A DNA stretch of 64,000 nt from Uranotaenia lowii (lineage: Eukaryota > Arthropoda > Insecta > Diptera > Culicidae): the NCBI RefSeq assembly GCF_029784155.1, contig NC_073691.1:23977639-24041638 (forward strand), in the 5' to 3' direction. Under the pieces are notes generated by a model. It saw only the letters and a list, made by a program, of their open reading frames with translations. It had not been told where the DNA came from and made no database searches. A program made the translations under genes and the position numbers. This document shows, piece by piece, positions 34,980 to 46,030 of this stretch (positions are counted from its first letter, which is position 1; every line of letters starts with the position of its first letter).

Positions 34980-36160
34980 GCCTGTCTGCCGCTTTCGACA
35001 AGGTGAATCATAATATTGCCATTGGAAAGCTCCCGCGTTTAGGATTTTGTCTTATTGGCTGGTTCACCAGTTACCTTACTGGGCGTTAATTGACAGTTCG
35101 TACGGGTAACAGTTTTTCCAGGCAGTTCTCAGCTTCATCAGGCGTGCCTCAGGAAAGTCATTTAGGGCCGTTAGTATTCCTAATCTACTTCAATGACGTG
35201 CTGCAACTCCTCGATGGACCAAATTTGGCGTATGCCGACGACTTGAAACTGTACTACTCTATCAATGGCTCCGAAGATGTGAACTTCCTGCAGAACCAGT
35301 TTAACCTCTTTGCCTCCTGGTGTGATGCCAATCGCCTACCTTTAAACCGTAATAAATGTGTAGTAATATCATTTTCCCGCAAACGGCGCCCGTTCTCAGC
35401 CGTTTCTTTCCTCAGAAACGATGCAATCTCTCGAGCTCAACACGTGAAAGAGCTTGGTGTGATCCTCGACGCGCGGCTGGATTTTAAGAATCACACCAAC
35501 TCTATCGTCGACATAGCTTCCAGAAGCCTGGGTCTTCTTTTCCGCATGACGAAGGACTTTAAGGACATCTACTGCCTTAAAGTCTTTACTGCAGTCTGGT
35601 TCGATCGATCCTCGAATATGCTTCTGCGGTTTGGTGCCCATATTATCAAAACGGTTCTGATGGCATCGAAGCCATCCAACGACGTTTTCTGAGGTATGCC
35701 CTTCGACACTTAAACTGGCAAGAACCTTTTCGACTTCCCAGCTACGAAAGCCGCTGCCGCCTGATCGACATCGACACGCTGCAAGCCCGCAGGACCGGCA
35801 CTCGTGCTTCTTTCGTCACTGATCTGCTTTCATCAAGAATCGACTCTCCCGTACTTTTGGAAGTTCTTCCACTCAGTGTCCGACCTCGTGGTTTGAGGAA
35901 TCGGGATCTTCAGCTCTTCGTTCCTGTTAGACTAAACAATTACGGGGCCAACTTTGCAATAATTGGCGTCATCAAGACTTTTAACCGCTTCTCAGAGCAT
36001 TTTGATTTTGACGTTTCGAAGGTTGTATTCCGAAGAAGAATTCTTAGTGTTCTAAGTTCAGTGTAGATTTGTATTTGTAGTTAGTCTCTTAATTTTTAAA
36101 TATCATTTGGATCAATATATGATCTGTTGATTTAATAAAATAAAATAAAATAAATAAAAT
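34980..36160 (+). mobile_element. 5'-truncated non-LTR retrotransposon (Jockey/CR1-like group)
   Basis: About 1.18 kb of LINE 3' end is inserted in minisatellite M2, which resumes directly after it. It starts within the reverse transcriptase at LSAAFDKVNH (34982) and ends in a tail of AATAAAATAAAATAAAATAA type at 36135-36160. I found no convincing target duplication. 5' truncation is the normal outcome of target-primed reverse transcription. Confidence 0.85.
34982..36066 (+). pseudogene. Reverse transcriptase C-terminal half, broken
   Basis: The translation starts at the conserved AFDKVNH motif (first catalytic Asp). It continues through GVPQESHLGP (block 4), LAYADDLKLYY (the YADD catalytic box, about 35228-35262) and LPLNRNKC to the thumb and C-terminal region. 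A TAA at 35087-35089 stands where the preceding TGR motif normally continues with Gln. A frameshift near 35588 (within the LKV...EYAS.VW region) moves the rest to another frame, which runs to RRRILSVLSSV and a TAG stop at 36064-36066. The N-terminal half, endonuclease and ORF1 are missing, so it cannot be active. The motif style fits the Jockey/CR1 assemblage of dipterans; the exact clade is uncertain. Confidence 0.85.
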
Positions 36161-36765
36161 AAACTTGACTGTCTGAGGACCTACGGTTCGATGGTCTGAC
36201 GACTTGCCAGTATAACGACTAGACATTCTGACTTCTTCGTGACCTGACAAATTCACAGAATGAAGACTTTACTACCTTAAGAATCGTGGACCTGACGGTT
36301 TTACTACCTGTTGACTTGCTGACCTGGTAACTTGATGGTATGACGGACGACTAGACTGACCTATTGACTTGACTTAATTGCCTGAGACTTTCATGAAATG
36401 ATGGCTTAACAGCTTGATGACCTGAAAGCCGTCAACATGTGGCTCGTTGACTTAATGGCCTGATGACTAGATGGCTTAGTGACCTGGAGAGAAACTTGAT
36501 GACGTGTTAACTTGATAGACTGGCGGCTTGATAACCTGAAGATTTGAAGACCTGACGACTTGATGGCCTGACAATTCGTAGGCTTGGTTGCCTGACGACC
36601 TGTTGACCTGACATGTTCTAATGGCCTTGTTATCTGGTGACCCGATAACTTGGCCACCTGATGACTTGACGGCCTGGAGATTTGACTGGAGATCTACCGA
36701 ATTGATGGCCTAAAGACCTGCTGATCCAACGGCTTAGTAGCCTGAATACTTGATGACATTGTGCA
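36161..36765 (+). repeat. Minisatellite M2, continuation after the LINE
   Basis: The same GACTTGA.GGCCTGA words, in the same orientation, continue directly after the A-rich LINE tail (ACTTGACTGTCTGAGGACC). The array is interrupted again at about 36766 by repeat X. Confidence 0.85.
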
Positions 36766-36843
36766 GCCCTGTCCGGAACTCCGAGCTCTAAATTTGCACT
36801 TGTAGGCAAATTTTAAACAATTTGTTTAGACTTTCCTAAGCTC

Positions 36844-38007
36844 CAGTGTTCGGCACAAAAGCGCTAATCCGCTATTCGCTAGTTAGTCCGCTAACTTTTC
36901 GTTAGCGGTTTAATTTTGCCGCTAAGTTTTGATTGATCTAACGAATTAAAAAGTTCCGCTATTATTTGGTTCCGCTAATTAAAGACCGCTAACTCCCATA
37001 TTTTTGTATCAATCTCTCAAATTATTAGTGACAGAATGAACTTTTTGTCATTCATCAAGTTAAGGTAACATTGGGCATCATTCTGATCGCTCAATTGGAT
37101 CAATTGGAGGAATGCGTACTCGAGTTAGAGAAATGATGTTTTTAGTGTCATTTTTTACACTTTAAGCACTTTTTTTCGCAAAATTTTCAGAAGAAGATTT
37201 AAACAATATAAAACTATTTTTAACAACTCTTCATCAGCATTTGCTTTCAAGTGGTTGAGATATTTACTTTTCACAATACAGTTTCTTAGAGATTTTACAG
37301 TTCAGTTCATATAAAAATTTGATAAAATCACCTTTGTAGCTTTCGTTTAAAGTTCAAATAGAAATTGGATAAATATTCACGTTTGACAATGCTTCAGCAA
37401 GTTTGAAAAAGGAGTAAATAGGTTAAAGATTTTAAGTGAGGTTAATGTAAAATAATGCCAAAAACAGCAGAATTTAATGAATTGCACAAAAGATTGTTTG
37501 CAACAAAATTGCATTTATCTACTTTGCACAAACCGTTAAATCGAGTAAATTTTTAACAGAAATTGAAATAAGAAAAATGAGATATAGCTCCTATCTTCCA
37601 TATTTTGTTCTTTTGCTCTTGTAATTGTTCGAAAATTTGGTTGTTTTTATTTGTAGAACACAAAAACTTGAAAAAATTCCTCTCTTTTGACAGTTTTTGT
37701 TTTGCTCATAAAGTTTAATGAAAACTCGATCAATTTATCTAATTTTAAATTAAATACAGGAAATTTTATTTATTCCCCCTTGGGGAGTTTTAGAAATCAA
37801 AGTGGAAAGGGCGTGATTTAAAAAGAATTTGATATTTGTTCCGACCTTAATGTTGGTCAACAATTAGCGATTAGCGATTAGCGCTTTAAGCTTAAAGCGA
37901 TAACTTTTTCAGCACATTTAGCGTATTTAATTAGCGGTCGCTAACTTTTTATGAGTTAGCGATTTAATTAGCGGCGCTAATTTGTCAGTTAGCGATGCCG
38001 AACACTG
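36844..38007. mobile_element. Non-autonomous hAT element with exact 8-bp target duplication
   Basis: The ends are CAGTGTTCGGC and its reverse complement GCCGAACACTG. CTAAGCTC stands exactly on both sides (36836-36843 and 38008-38015). Subterminal regions are full of GCTAA, TTAGCG and GCGCTAAT motifs in both orientations, likely transposase-binding sites. The middle (37000-37850) is plain AT-rich DNA without a transposase reading. An 8-bp duplication and a CAG...CTG terminus are characteristic of hAT. Confidence 0.92.
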
Positions 38008-38039
38008 CTAAGCTCCCTCATTCTTCTCTATCTTCTCAA

Positions 38040-40235
38040 CAAGCTTGATTATTTATATGACTGGATACCAAAGCCGTTCTCTCAACACAATTCCCAGCTC
38101 CAGGACCAGTTTTCCACTCACTTGAAATTTAAACAATTCATTCGAGATGTCTTCTTGAAATGTTTCAGTGGTTCTTACTTCAAGCTGTTTAGTTCCAATT
38201 TATTCCTTGAATGGGAGAACTGTCTTTACATATTAAATTTTGATCAATTTTAAGCTGTCCTTTCAAGTTGCTTGAAATTTCAAGCTGTCCTCTCAACTCA
38301 CTTGAAATGTCCTCTCAACTCGCCTTCTAATTTCAAGGCGAACTAACTCGCTTGAAATTTCTATCGATACATTCCGGCTGTCCTCTCAACTCGCCCTTAA
38401 ATTTCAAGCTGTCCTCTTAACTCGCCTTCCAATTTCAAGCTGTCCTCTCAACTCGCTTGAAATTTCTATCGATACGCTCAGGCTGTTCTCTCAATTCGCC
38501 TTACAATTTCTAACTGTCCTCGTAAGTCGCTTGAAACTTCTATTGATACGTTCAGGCTGTCCTCTCAATTTGCCTTCCAATTTCAAGCTGTCCTCACAAC
38601 TAACTTGAAATTTCTATCGATACGTTCAGGCTGTACTCTTAATTCACCTTCCAATTTCAAGCTGTCCTCTCAACTAACTTGAAATTTCTATAGATACGTT
38701 GAGGCTGTCCTCTCAACTTGCCTTCCAATTTCAAGCTGTACTTTTAACTCGCGTGAAATTTCTATCGATACGTTCAATGTGTCCTCTCAACTCGCCTTTC
38801 TGTTTCAAGCTGTCCTCGCAAGTAACTTAAAATTCCTATCGATATGTTCAGGCTGTCCTCTGAACTTGCCTTCCAATTTCAAACTGTTTTCTCAACTCGC
38901 TTGAAATTTCTATTTCAAGCTGTTCTCGTAAGTCGTTCGAAATTTCTATCGATATGTTCAGGCTATTCTCTCAATTCGCCTTACAATTTCAAGCTGTCCT
39001 CCCAAAAAACTTGAAATTTCTATCGATACGTTCAAATTGTCTTCTCAAGTCACTTGAAATTTCAATCTATACGTTCAGGCTGTCCTCTCAACTCGTTTTT
39101 CTATTACAATCACTCTTCTCACCTCACTTGAAATTTCTATCGATACGTTCCGGCTGTCATCTCAACTTGCCTTCCAATTTCAAGCTGTCCTCCCAACTCG
39201 CTTGAAATTTCTATCTCAACTCGCCTTTCTATTTCCAGCTGTCCTCTCGATTCACTTAAAATTTCTATCGATATGTTCTGGCTGTCCTCTCAACTCACCC
39301 TTAAATCTCAAGCTGTCCTCTCAAGTCACTAACAACTTCAATCGATACGTTCAGGCTGTCCTCTCAACTCACCTTCCAATTTCAAGCTGTCCTCTTAAAT
39401 CGCTTGAAATTTCTATCGATATGTTCAGGCTGTCCTCTCAACTAACTTGAAATTTCTTTTGATACATTCAGGCTGTCCTCTCAGATCACCGTCCAATTTC
39501 AAGCTGTACTTTCAACTCGCTTGAAATTTCTATCGAAACATTTCGGCTGTCCTCTCAACTCGCCTTCCAATTTCAAGATGTCCTCTCAACTCGCTTGAAA
39601 TATCAATCGATACGTTCAGGCTGTCCTCTCAATTTGCCTTCCAATTTCAACTAACTTGAAATTTCTATCGATACGTTGTACTGTTTTCTCGACTCTCGAC
39701 TTTAAGTTTCAAGCTGTCCTCTCAACTCACTTGAAATTTCCATTAATACATTAAGGCTGTCCTCTCAACTCACTTGACAATTATATTGATACGTTGAGGC
39801 TGTCCTTTCAATTTGCCTTCCAACTTCAAGCTGTCCTCTCAACTCGCTTGAAATTTCTATCGATACGTTCAGGCTGTCCTCTTAAATCACCTTCCAATTT
39901 CAAGCTGTCCCCTCAACTAACTTGAAATTTTTTATCGATACCTTTAGACGGTCCTCTCAAATCACCTTCCAATTTCAAGCTGTCCTCTCAACTAACTTGA
40001 AATTTCTATCGATACGTTCAGACTGTCCTCTCAATTTGCCTTCTAATTTCAAGCCGTCCTCTCAACTCGCTTGAAATTTTTATCGATACGTTCAGGCTGT
40101 CCTCTCAACTTGCCTTTCTATTTCAAGCTGTCCTTGTAAGTCGTTTGAAATTTCTATCGATACTTTCAGGTTGTCATCTTAATTCGCCCTTAAACTTCAA
40201 GCTGTCCTCTCAACCCGCTTGAAATTGTGAACATG
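38040..40235 (+). repeat. Minisatellite M1, large array (about 74-bp period)
   Basis: About 2.2 kb is made of a two-part unit: CAGGCTGTCCTCTCAACTCG-CC...TTCCAATTTCAA, then GCTGTCCTCTCAACTCGC-TTGAAATTTCTATCGATACGTT. The TTGAAAT/ATTTCAA arms around each second half-unit can pair, making each period a small hairpin. Copies differ by substitutions and some half-units are deleted. Open frames at 38954-39205 and 39202-39450 are repeat-driven. Confidence 0.93.
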
Positions 40236-40464
40236 GTCAAGCTGGCCTTTCTCAATATTTCATTTTTATTTTCACCTCATGTTTTTATCTCAACGGAATT
40301 TCAACTAAGCTGAATTCGTCAATTCCAGTTTCAATGGTATCGAAAAAAATACTGGTTCATTATTATGCTCGTTTGCTCGCCGGCCGACTGACTGACTGGC
40401 TGAATCGTGCATGCTTATGACGAATGACGCGGTGTCGGTTTAATCCATTCACATAGACATGACT

Positions 40465-40775
40465 TCTTAGCGACTTCACAGCCTTTTGACTGTGCCTCTA
40501 CAGCCTGATGACTTGAAGGCCTAAAAATGTCATAACATGACGACTCAATAGCTTGACGACTTGTTGTTGGACGATCTGGTGGCTTCTTGAGTTGATCGTT
40601 TGACGATGTGGCGACCTTCCTAATTTAAAGCCTATTGACTTGATGGCCTCTGGCAACCTGACGACCTGATGTCTGTACAGTCTGACGACTTGAGGGCCAG
40701 GCGAGCATAAAACCTAACAACCTGTTGAAAAACTATTAGCTTGGAGACTCGTTGCCCTGAAGACCTTCTGCCTGG
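40465..40775 (+). repeat. Minisatellite M2, continuation right of repeat X
   Basis: GACTTCTTAGCGACTTCACA, CCTGATGACTTGAAGGCC and similar words continue the degenerate M2 pattern in the same orientation as at 36161-36765, then fade out near 40775. Confidence 0.75.
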
Positions 40776-42249
40776 CTGGCCTGGTTCAGACTTGCTCGGT
40801 TTTTACCAGATTCCTCCAAAAATCGTCCAGAATTGCTCGGCCGTGCGGATGCGTGCTGTAGAAAGCATGGTTTAATGTAATCATCCTTTTTTACAACTTT
40901 TTTGAAGATATCCAGCTCAAATTCAACCTTCATCCAAATCGATGTCAAATAAGTAACTCAAATAGCTTCAAATAGAACCTGTATCGACATATTTATCCAA
41001 AATTTCACTGGAATAATCGCTTCTGCCAACTCTGTATTTGTTCCCTGAAACCTAATATTCTGACTCCATATTTATCTATTCAGGAGGACAAACAAACTCC
41101 AACTCGATTCGAGCAGTTGATGGCTAAATGGTGCGAGGAAGGGTGTCTAGATGCCATAAGCAAACACAACAAGAGAGATCATTATTTAGAAATTTAATCG
41201 ATTAAAACCGTATCAGCAGCACAAAAAAAGCATCCAAGCAAGCTGTCAATCGTCAGGGGAATGGGACTTTCTTCTTCGCTCAGCTATCGCGCTCAATGAT
41301 GATGCCTTCAAGCTTCAAGAGGGCGCATGGAGAAGGAAATCCGTGCTTGTTTATTGTGGTTTTGTTCGGCGGGAAAATAGGTCCTTTGTGAGGGTGTGTT
41401 TGTTTTCCGTGTTTATGTATTACCGGAAAATGTGCTTCGCACCAGAGAAAATTCATTTATCTGCATCGCTGCCGCTGCCGTTCACATTACCCCTAAATGT
41501 AGACACGCTGCTCCTGAATGTAGAGTGTAGCGAAAATCAGTCTTGCGTAAGTAAATATGAATACGCAAAGTTATCTGCTGTTCATTCCACGCACCGGCAG
41601 CATTCTGGGAGATTCTTCTTCCGGGGAATGCTGCTGCGGTAGATTATAATAGACACATTACATTCATGTGAGGTGGGGTTTTGTAGAGTGTTTCTTCTTA
41701 ACCCGGAGCATCCGGAGCCAAATCTTTACGCTCTATTTGACTTCCACTTACCTGTAAAACGCCTGTCGTTGTTGTTGTCTTGTATGAAGGTTGCCGGCTA
41801 ATTCTCGGGCTGGTTACCAATTTAGCTTGAGTTCAAATTAGCATCCAGCCGAGTGCATTATCGATTGTAACCCTTTTTAACGAAAGAGATTTTCGATTAT
41901 ATTTTGATTGAAAATTTCCTTGAATTCCATTTTTTGAGAGTGGCTCCAGAGAGCTTCAAAGATAACCATATTTCAAGACTAATATTAAAGGATTTTATTT
42001 TCCTAAATCACTACCCGTTAACCTTCAAAGAATACCTGAATCAAAACACCGATAAACATTCTTCCAGAAAACGAAAAAAAAAGTAGCGTAGAGAAAACTT
42101 CATCAAGCTATTGATTTATTTCTTCATTTCCGGCTGCGTTGATTTTTCTCACGTATTTCCGGCGAGTTGTACCACCAACCAGCAACAGCCATCATTTTTT
42201 CACTCCTTCACGTCCCAGTTCGAGTTGTTTTTTTTTTCTCTGCCATTTG
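40776..42249. other. No gene or repeat recognised
   Basis: The longest open frame (41343-41642, + strand, 99 codons) shows no recognised domain. Confidence 0.5.
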
Positions 42250-42251
42250 TA

Positions 42252-43060
42252 GGGGAACATGCCCTATTATGCGCCACCTAAGCGAATCGCTGATTTTCCA
42301 TGTATTCCACGTACATTGTTTTCTAAAAATGCGTATGATTTTTTATTACTCAAATTGCTATAGTTGCTTCAAAAACATGATTTTTTAAAACCTTATTCAA
42401 AGCCACAGAACAAAACTGTGTTGCAAATACGCGCCGCTGTGTATTCAATACGCGCCTAGCAACCGAACACACCCGAAAGCAGCCGAAGACCGAAAACACA
42501 CCAATACTTACAGACACTTTGACTGATAAGAAAATCAAAATGGACTTATCAAAATTTAAAAAAAAAATAAAAGTAGATTTTTTTGGCTGGATTAACGCTC
42601 AAAATATGGTTTAAGACTTTTTTTCGTTTTCAATGAAAATTGGCCTTTTTGAAAAAATAATGCTATTTTCAGCCTACTGCGATTGGCGCGTCATAACGAG
42701 CGCATGGGCCATGAAAGAACATACCCATAAAAAGCATACCTTAGCGAGTTTAGTTTGATTTTTTAGCATTAAATCATAGTTTAGATTCTCCTCTATCGAT
42801 GTGTCAGAAAATATTGTCTTAATCGTTTTTCTCTGCTTGGTGACACCTTATTGAAAGTGTTTTAAAACGAAATGAAGAAAAACCTAAATTGTGAAATTAT
42901 CACGACACAGGGACATTTTAAGGAAAAATTCATACTTGCCATGACCAATAACAGCATTTAAAACAAATTGGTAATATTTTGCAGGCTTAAAATGTTTCAG
43001 ATTCTTCAAAACAAGGGTGGCGCGTATTAGCCACATGGGACGTTATATGAACTTTTCCCC
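42252..43060. mobile_element. Probable 809-bp TA-flanked MITE with GGGGAA termini
   Basis: The left end GGGGAACATGCCCTATTATG and the right end (reverse complement GGGGAAAAGTTCATATAACG) are bordered by TA at 42250-42251 and 43061-43062. A TATTATGCGCCACC / TAATACGCGCCACCC motif is present as an inverted pair farther in. TAGGGGA-starting MITEs of this sort are, from memory, frequent in mosquitoes; another begins at 63857. The perfect terminal match is short, so the limits are less secure than for the other MITEs. Confidence 0.6.
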
Positions 43061-43062
43061 TA

Positions 43063-44254
43063 CTGATGGTCTGGAACCATAAAAGGATCAGCGAAAACTA
43101 CCGGGCAACAACCATAAAACATCACCCGCCAAGCCAAGCGCCCGTTATCGAGCTTGTTGTAAACGTTTGTTTTCTTTCGGTTTTCCTTGAATGGATGCTG
43201 TATAACTTTTTTTTTTAACTGGACTTATTTTTCAACTGTCGAGGCACTGTAAAAAAACAAAAAAAAAATTTCCCATTTTTAATATCCTCCCAATGTCCGG
43301 TTGTATTTTTACAGTTCAAATAAAATTACAAAATCAAAATCATAAACTTTTTAACTGTGTCCTCCAGTCGTTCAATTTTTCCTCTAACAAGCGTTAAAGT
43401 GTCGTATATTTTTCCGACTGAGTTGAAAAGAGCATGCCACAACAAGAATTGTTCCATTCTGGGGAACTGGATTGAGATGCTGTGATCCGTCTAAGGTGGG
43501 GGTGATGATGTTTTATTGGCTTTCATTTAACATCAATCACGCCCTACTTCCTCCTTCTTCTTGTTTCATTACTCCATGCATTTAATGATTGCCAGGCACC
43601 AGCTATCTGGAATTCTTTTGTTGTGTGCTGTTTCTGGGTCATTTCGAAACACCCACGAGATGACGGCTATCCCGAGCAAAATGGCTCATTTGATGATTTA
43701 CTATAGCACCGGAAGGGTAGTTTATTGAGTTAGTCCTTGTTATTCTTTCAATTGTTTTATCTGTTTTCATTTGAAAAATTTTCAAATACCTGTTCGAATG
43801 TTTCGAGATAAAAACAGTTTCAGAAATTTTTGTTTTGAAAAAGCCAAAATAAAAAACCTAAAACCTCAAATAACTTTCCGTTTTCGATTGAAACTTCCAC
43901 CGATAAAAATTGGCTTAGGAAGCTGAGAGTTCTGCTGATAGAATATCAGAAAGCGGGTTGAAACTTTTGCTAACAGACAATGATTGATACAGGAGTTTGG
44001 GAAAAATAGTTTTAGAGATTCGGGAAATTGAGACTTCTACTGATGTTGGAGTTGGTTGAGATTACTTTAGTTAGATATAGCACAGCATGAAAAAAATGTT
44101 CGAGATTCCTTTTCGTCCAAATTTCATCTTTGCTTGATATTTTAAAGATAGAAAATCAAAGACATATTTTGACTTCTATTGAAATACGACTATTCTATTA
44201 AAAAAGATGTATTAGAAAATTGTGACTTCTGTCTACAGTACAATTCTCTGATAG
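43063..44254. other. No gene or repeat recognised
   Basis: AT-rich sequence without coding signal; no open frame of note. Confidence 0.5.
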
Positions 44255-44530
44255 TTAAGCTGTCAGGTAATCAGGCCGTCAAGTCGTCAGACCATCAATC
44301 ATTAGGCTAACAAGTCGCCTGGCAGTCAAACCTTCACAACGTCAAGAACTGAGTAGTCAAGCCGTCCAATCGCAAGTTTGTTAGGCCTTCATCTCATCAG
44401 GCTGTTAAGTCAAGACTTCATGTCGTAAAGTCGTCAAGTCAATTGTTTGGTTGTCAAATTGGCAAACCTACAAGTCGACACTCAGACGGTCAGGTCATCA
44501 GGCCGTAAGGTCATCATTATCATCAGGTTA
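44255..44530 (-). repeat. Minisatellite M2 in inverted orientation
   Basis: AGGCCGTCAAGTCGTCAGACC, TCAGGCTGTTAAGTCAAG and similar words are the reverse complement of the GACTTGACGGCCTGA pattern seen at 32.7-40.8 kb. The block ends where repeat copy B begins. Confidence 0.82.
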
Positions 44531-44866
44531 TAGTTAGGTTGCCAGATTGCCCGGTTTTAGCCAGGTTTGCCCGGATATTTAATTCAAAATTTGGGTATAG
44601 TCCGGCTCGACCAGCTGCCCGGATTTCTTTGAAAAATGCCCGGATTTTTCCCCGGATTTATTCACTTTATTTGGCAAATCAAACACAAAAAAGTTTTGTA
44701 ATTTTTTTTCTTTTATTTTCACATCAAAAAATTTGAAGCAAGTTTCACTGAAAAAAGATTATAAAGCTTGAAATATAATTTAAAATCCGTCGATGAGTTT
44801 TGATGAAAATTTGTTTTCTTGATTACTGTTGAGTAATTTCTGGGTTTTGACAAAATTTGCTCGGAT

Positions 44867-46030
44867 TTATTTTATTTATTTACATAGTATTCCGTCTCAC
44901 GACATAACTTGACGAACATAATTCCTAAAATTCACTCGGTCCATGGCAACCGTTCTCCAATTTCTCGGGCACCCCACGTTCGCCAGATCACGCTCCACTT
45001 GGTCTAACCACCTCGCTCGTTGCGCCCCCGCTCGTCTTGTTCCTACCGGATTCGTAGCGAACACCTGTTTTGCAGGACAGTCGTCCGGCATTCTCGCAAC
45101 ATGTCCCGCCCAGCGTATCCGGCCAGCCTTCACCACCTTCTCGTGGTTCATCCTTCGCCTCCACACTCCGTTCTCCTGTACGCCGCCAAAGATGGTTCTT
45201 AACACTCGTCGCTCGAATACCCCGAGTGTACGTAGGTCCTCCTCGAGCAATATCCATGTCTCGTGCCCGTAGAGAACAACCGGTCTAATAAGCGTCATAT
45301 ACAGGTTACACTTCGTGCGAGGGCAAAGTCTTCTCGACCGCAGTTGCTTGTGGAGTCCATAGTAGGCACGACTTCCGCTGATAATTCGCCTCCGGATCTC
45401 ACGGCTGGTGTCATTGTCTGCGGTCACCAGTGAGCCGAGATAGACAAAGTCTTCGACTATCTCCAGCTCGTCGCCGTCGATCGTGACCTTGTTATTACTG
45501 GACAAGCGGGTTCGATCGGTCTCGGATCCGCAGGCCAGCATATACTTCGTCTTGGACGTATTAATCATCAACCCAATCCTTCCTGCTTCGCGTTTCAGTT
45601 TGCGGTAGATCTCCTCCACCGCCGCAGATGATCTGCCGACTATATCAATGTCATCGGCAAAGCAGATAAGTTGACTGGATCTGTTGAAAATCGTGCCCCG
45701 CATTTCGCCCACCGCTCGTCGAATAACACCTTCTAGCGCCACATTGAACATCATGCAGGATAGACCATCACCTTGTCGAAGCCCCCTGCGCGATTCGAAT
45801 GAACTCGACAATTCACCCGAAATCCGCACACAGCACTGCGTTCCATCCATCGTCGCCTTGATCAGTCTGATTAGCTTCCCGGAAAAGCCGTTCTCGTCCA
45901 TGATTTTCCATAGCTCGTTACGGTCGATCGTGTCGTATGCGGCTTTGAAGTCGATGAATAGATGATGCGTAGGGACTTGGTGTTCACGGCATTTTTGGAG
46001 GATTTGCCGTAATGTGAATATCTTGTGAAT
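44867..46030 (-). mobile_element. 5'-truncated LINE with exact 12-bp target duplication
   Basis: ATTTGCTCGGAT occurs at 44855-44866 and 46031-46042 and appears only once in repeat copy A. The 1164-bp insert runs on the - strand from inside the reverse transcriptase to an A-rich tail (TACTATGTAAATAAATAAAA). It is the same family as the 100-bp tail at 14906-15005, which also made a 12-bp duplication. Confidence 0.94.
44897..46030 (-). CDS. Reverse transcriptase C-terminal part of a LINE, uninterrupted but 5'-truncated
   Basis: The frame stays open for the whole insert. It starts at IFTLRQILQK and contains LFIDFKAAYDTI (first catalytic Asp block), RGLRQGDGLSCMMFN (block 4), LICFADDIDIVG (FADD catalytic box), MINTSKTKYM, VYLGS and a C-terminal GHVARMPDDCP...RRAGAQRARWLDQVERDL region. 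It ends NYVRQVMS with TGA at 44897-44899. The open frame extends upstream to an ATG at 46078, but residues before the NIHK junction are encoded by the host repeat and the duplicated target, so that N-terminus is accidental. Endonuclease and the first RT blocks are missing, so the copy is dead, yet the lack of stops suggests it is young. The C-terminal style resembles RTE-like elements of insects; the clade is not certain. Confidence 0.9.
   Translation of the reverse strand: MHKIFTLRQILQKCREHQVPTHHLFIDFKAAYDTIDRNELWKIMDENGFSGKLIRLIKATMDGTQCCVRISGELSSSFESRRGLRQGDGLSCMMFNVALEGVIRRAVGEMRGTIFNRSSQLICFADDIDIVGRSSAAVEEIYRKLKREAGRIGLMINTSKTKYMLACGSETDRTRLSSNNKVTIDGDELEIVEDFVYLGSLVTADNDTSREIRRRIISGSRAYYGLHKQLRSRRLCPRTKCNLYMTLIRPVVLYGHETWILLEEDLRTLGVFERRVLRTIFGGVQENGVWRRRMNHEKVVKAGRIRWAGHVARMPDDCPAKQVFATNPVGTRRAGAQRARWLDQVERDLANVGCPRNWRTVAMDRVNFRNYVRQVMS

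Larger units (their letters stand above)
36766..40460 (+). repeat. Dispersed repeat X, large copy 2, interrupting M2
   Basis: Minisatellite M2 stops at about 36765 and restarts at about 40465, so this 3.7-kb block looks like an insertion. It consists of a left module (TGCAGCCCTGTCCGGAACTCC...), a hAT MITE (36844-38007), a C/T-rich lead, minisatellite M1 (38040-40235) and a right module (GCTCGCCGGCCGACTGACTG, GACGCGGTGTCGGTTTAATCC). The TGCAG.CCTGTCCGGA motif lies left of the array here but right of it in copy 1 (19350), so the block may be rearranged or bounded by long repeats. It has no coding capacity and I do not recognise the family. Confidence 0.55.

Noticed and set aside
34978..36175. 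Target duplication of the LINE at 34980 (AACTGCCTGTCTG versus ACTTGACTGTCTG)
   Set aside because: The match is partial, and both sides are minisatellite M2, where similar words are expected by chance.
38954..39450. Two 82-83-codon open frames as paralogous genes
   Set aside because: Both translate the M1 minisatellite; their similarity is that of the repeat periods.
44943..45965. Plus-strand open frames opposite the LINE
   Set aside because: Antisense shadows of the reverse transcriptase on the - strand.
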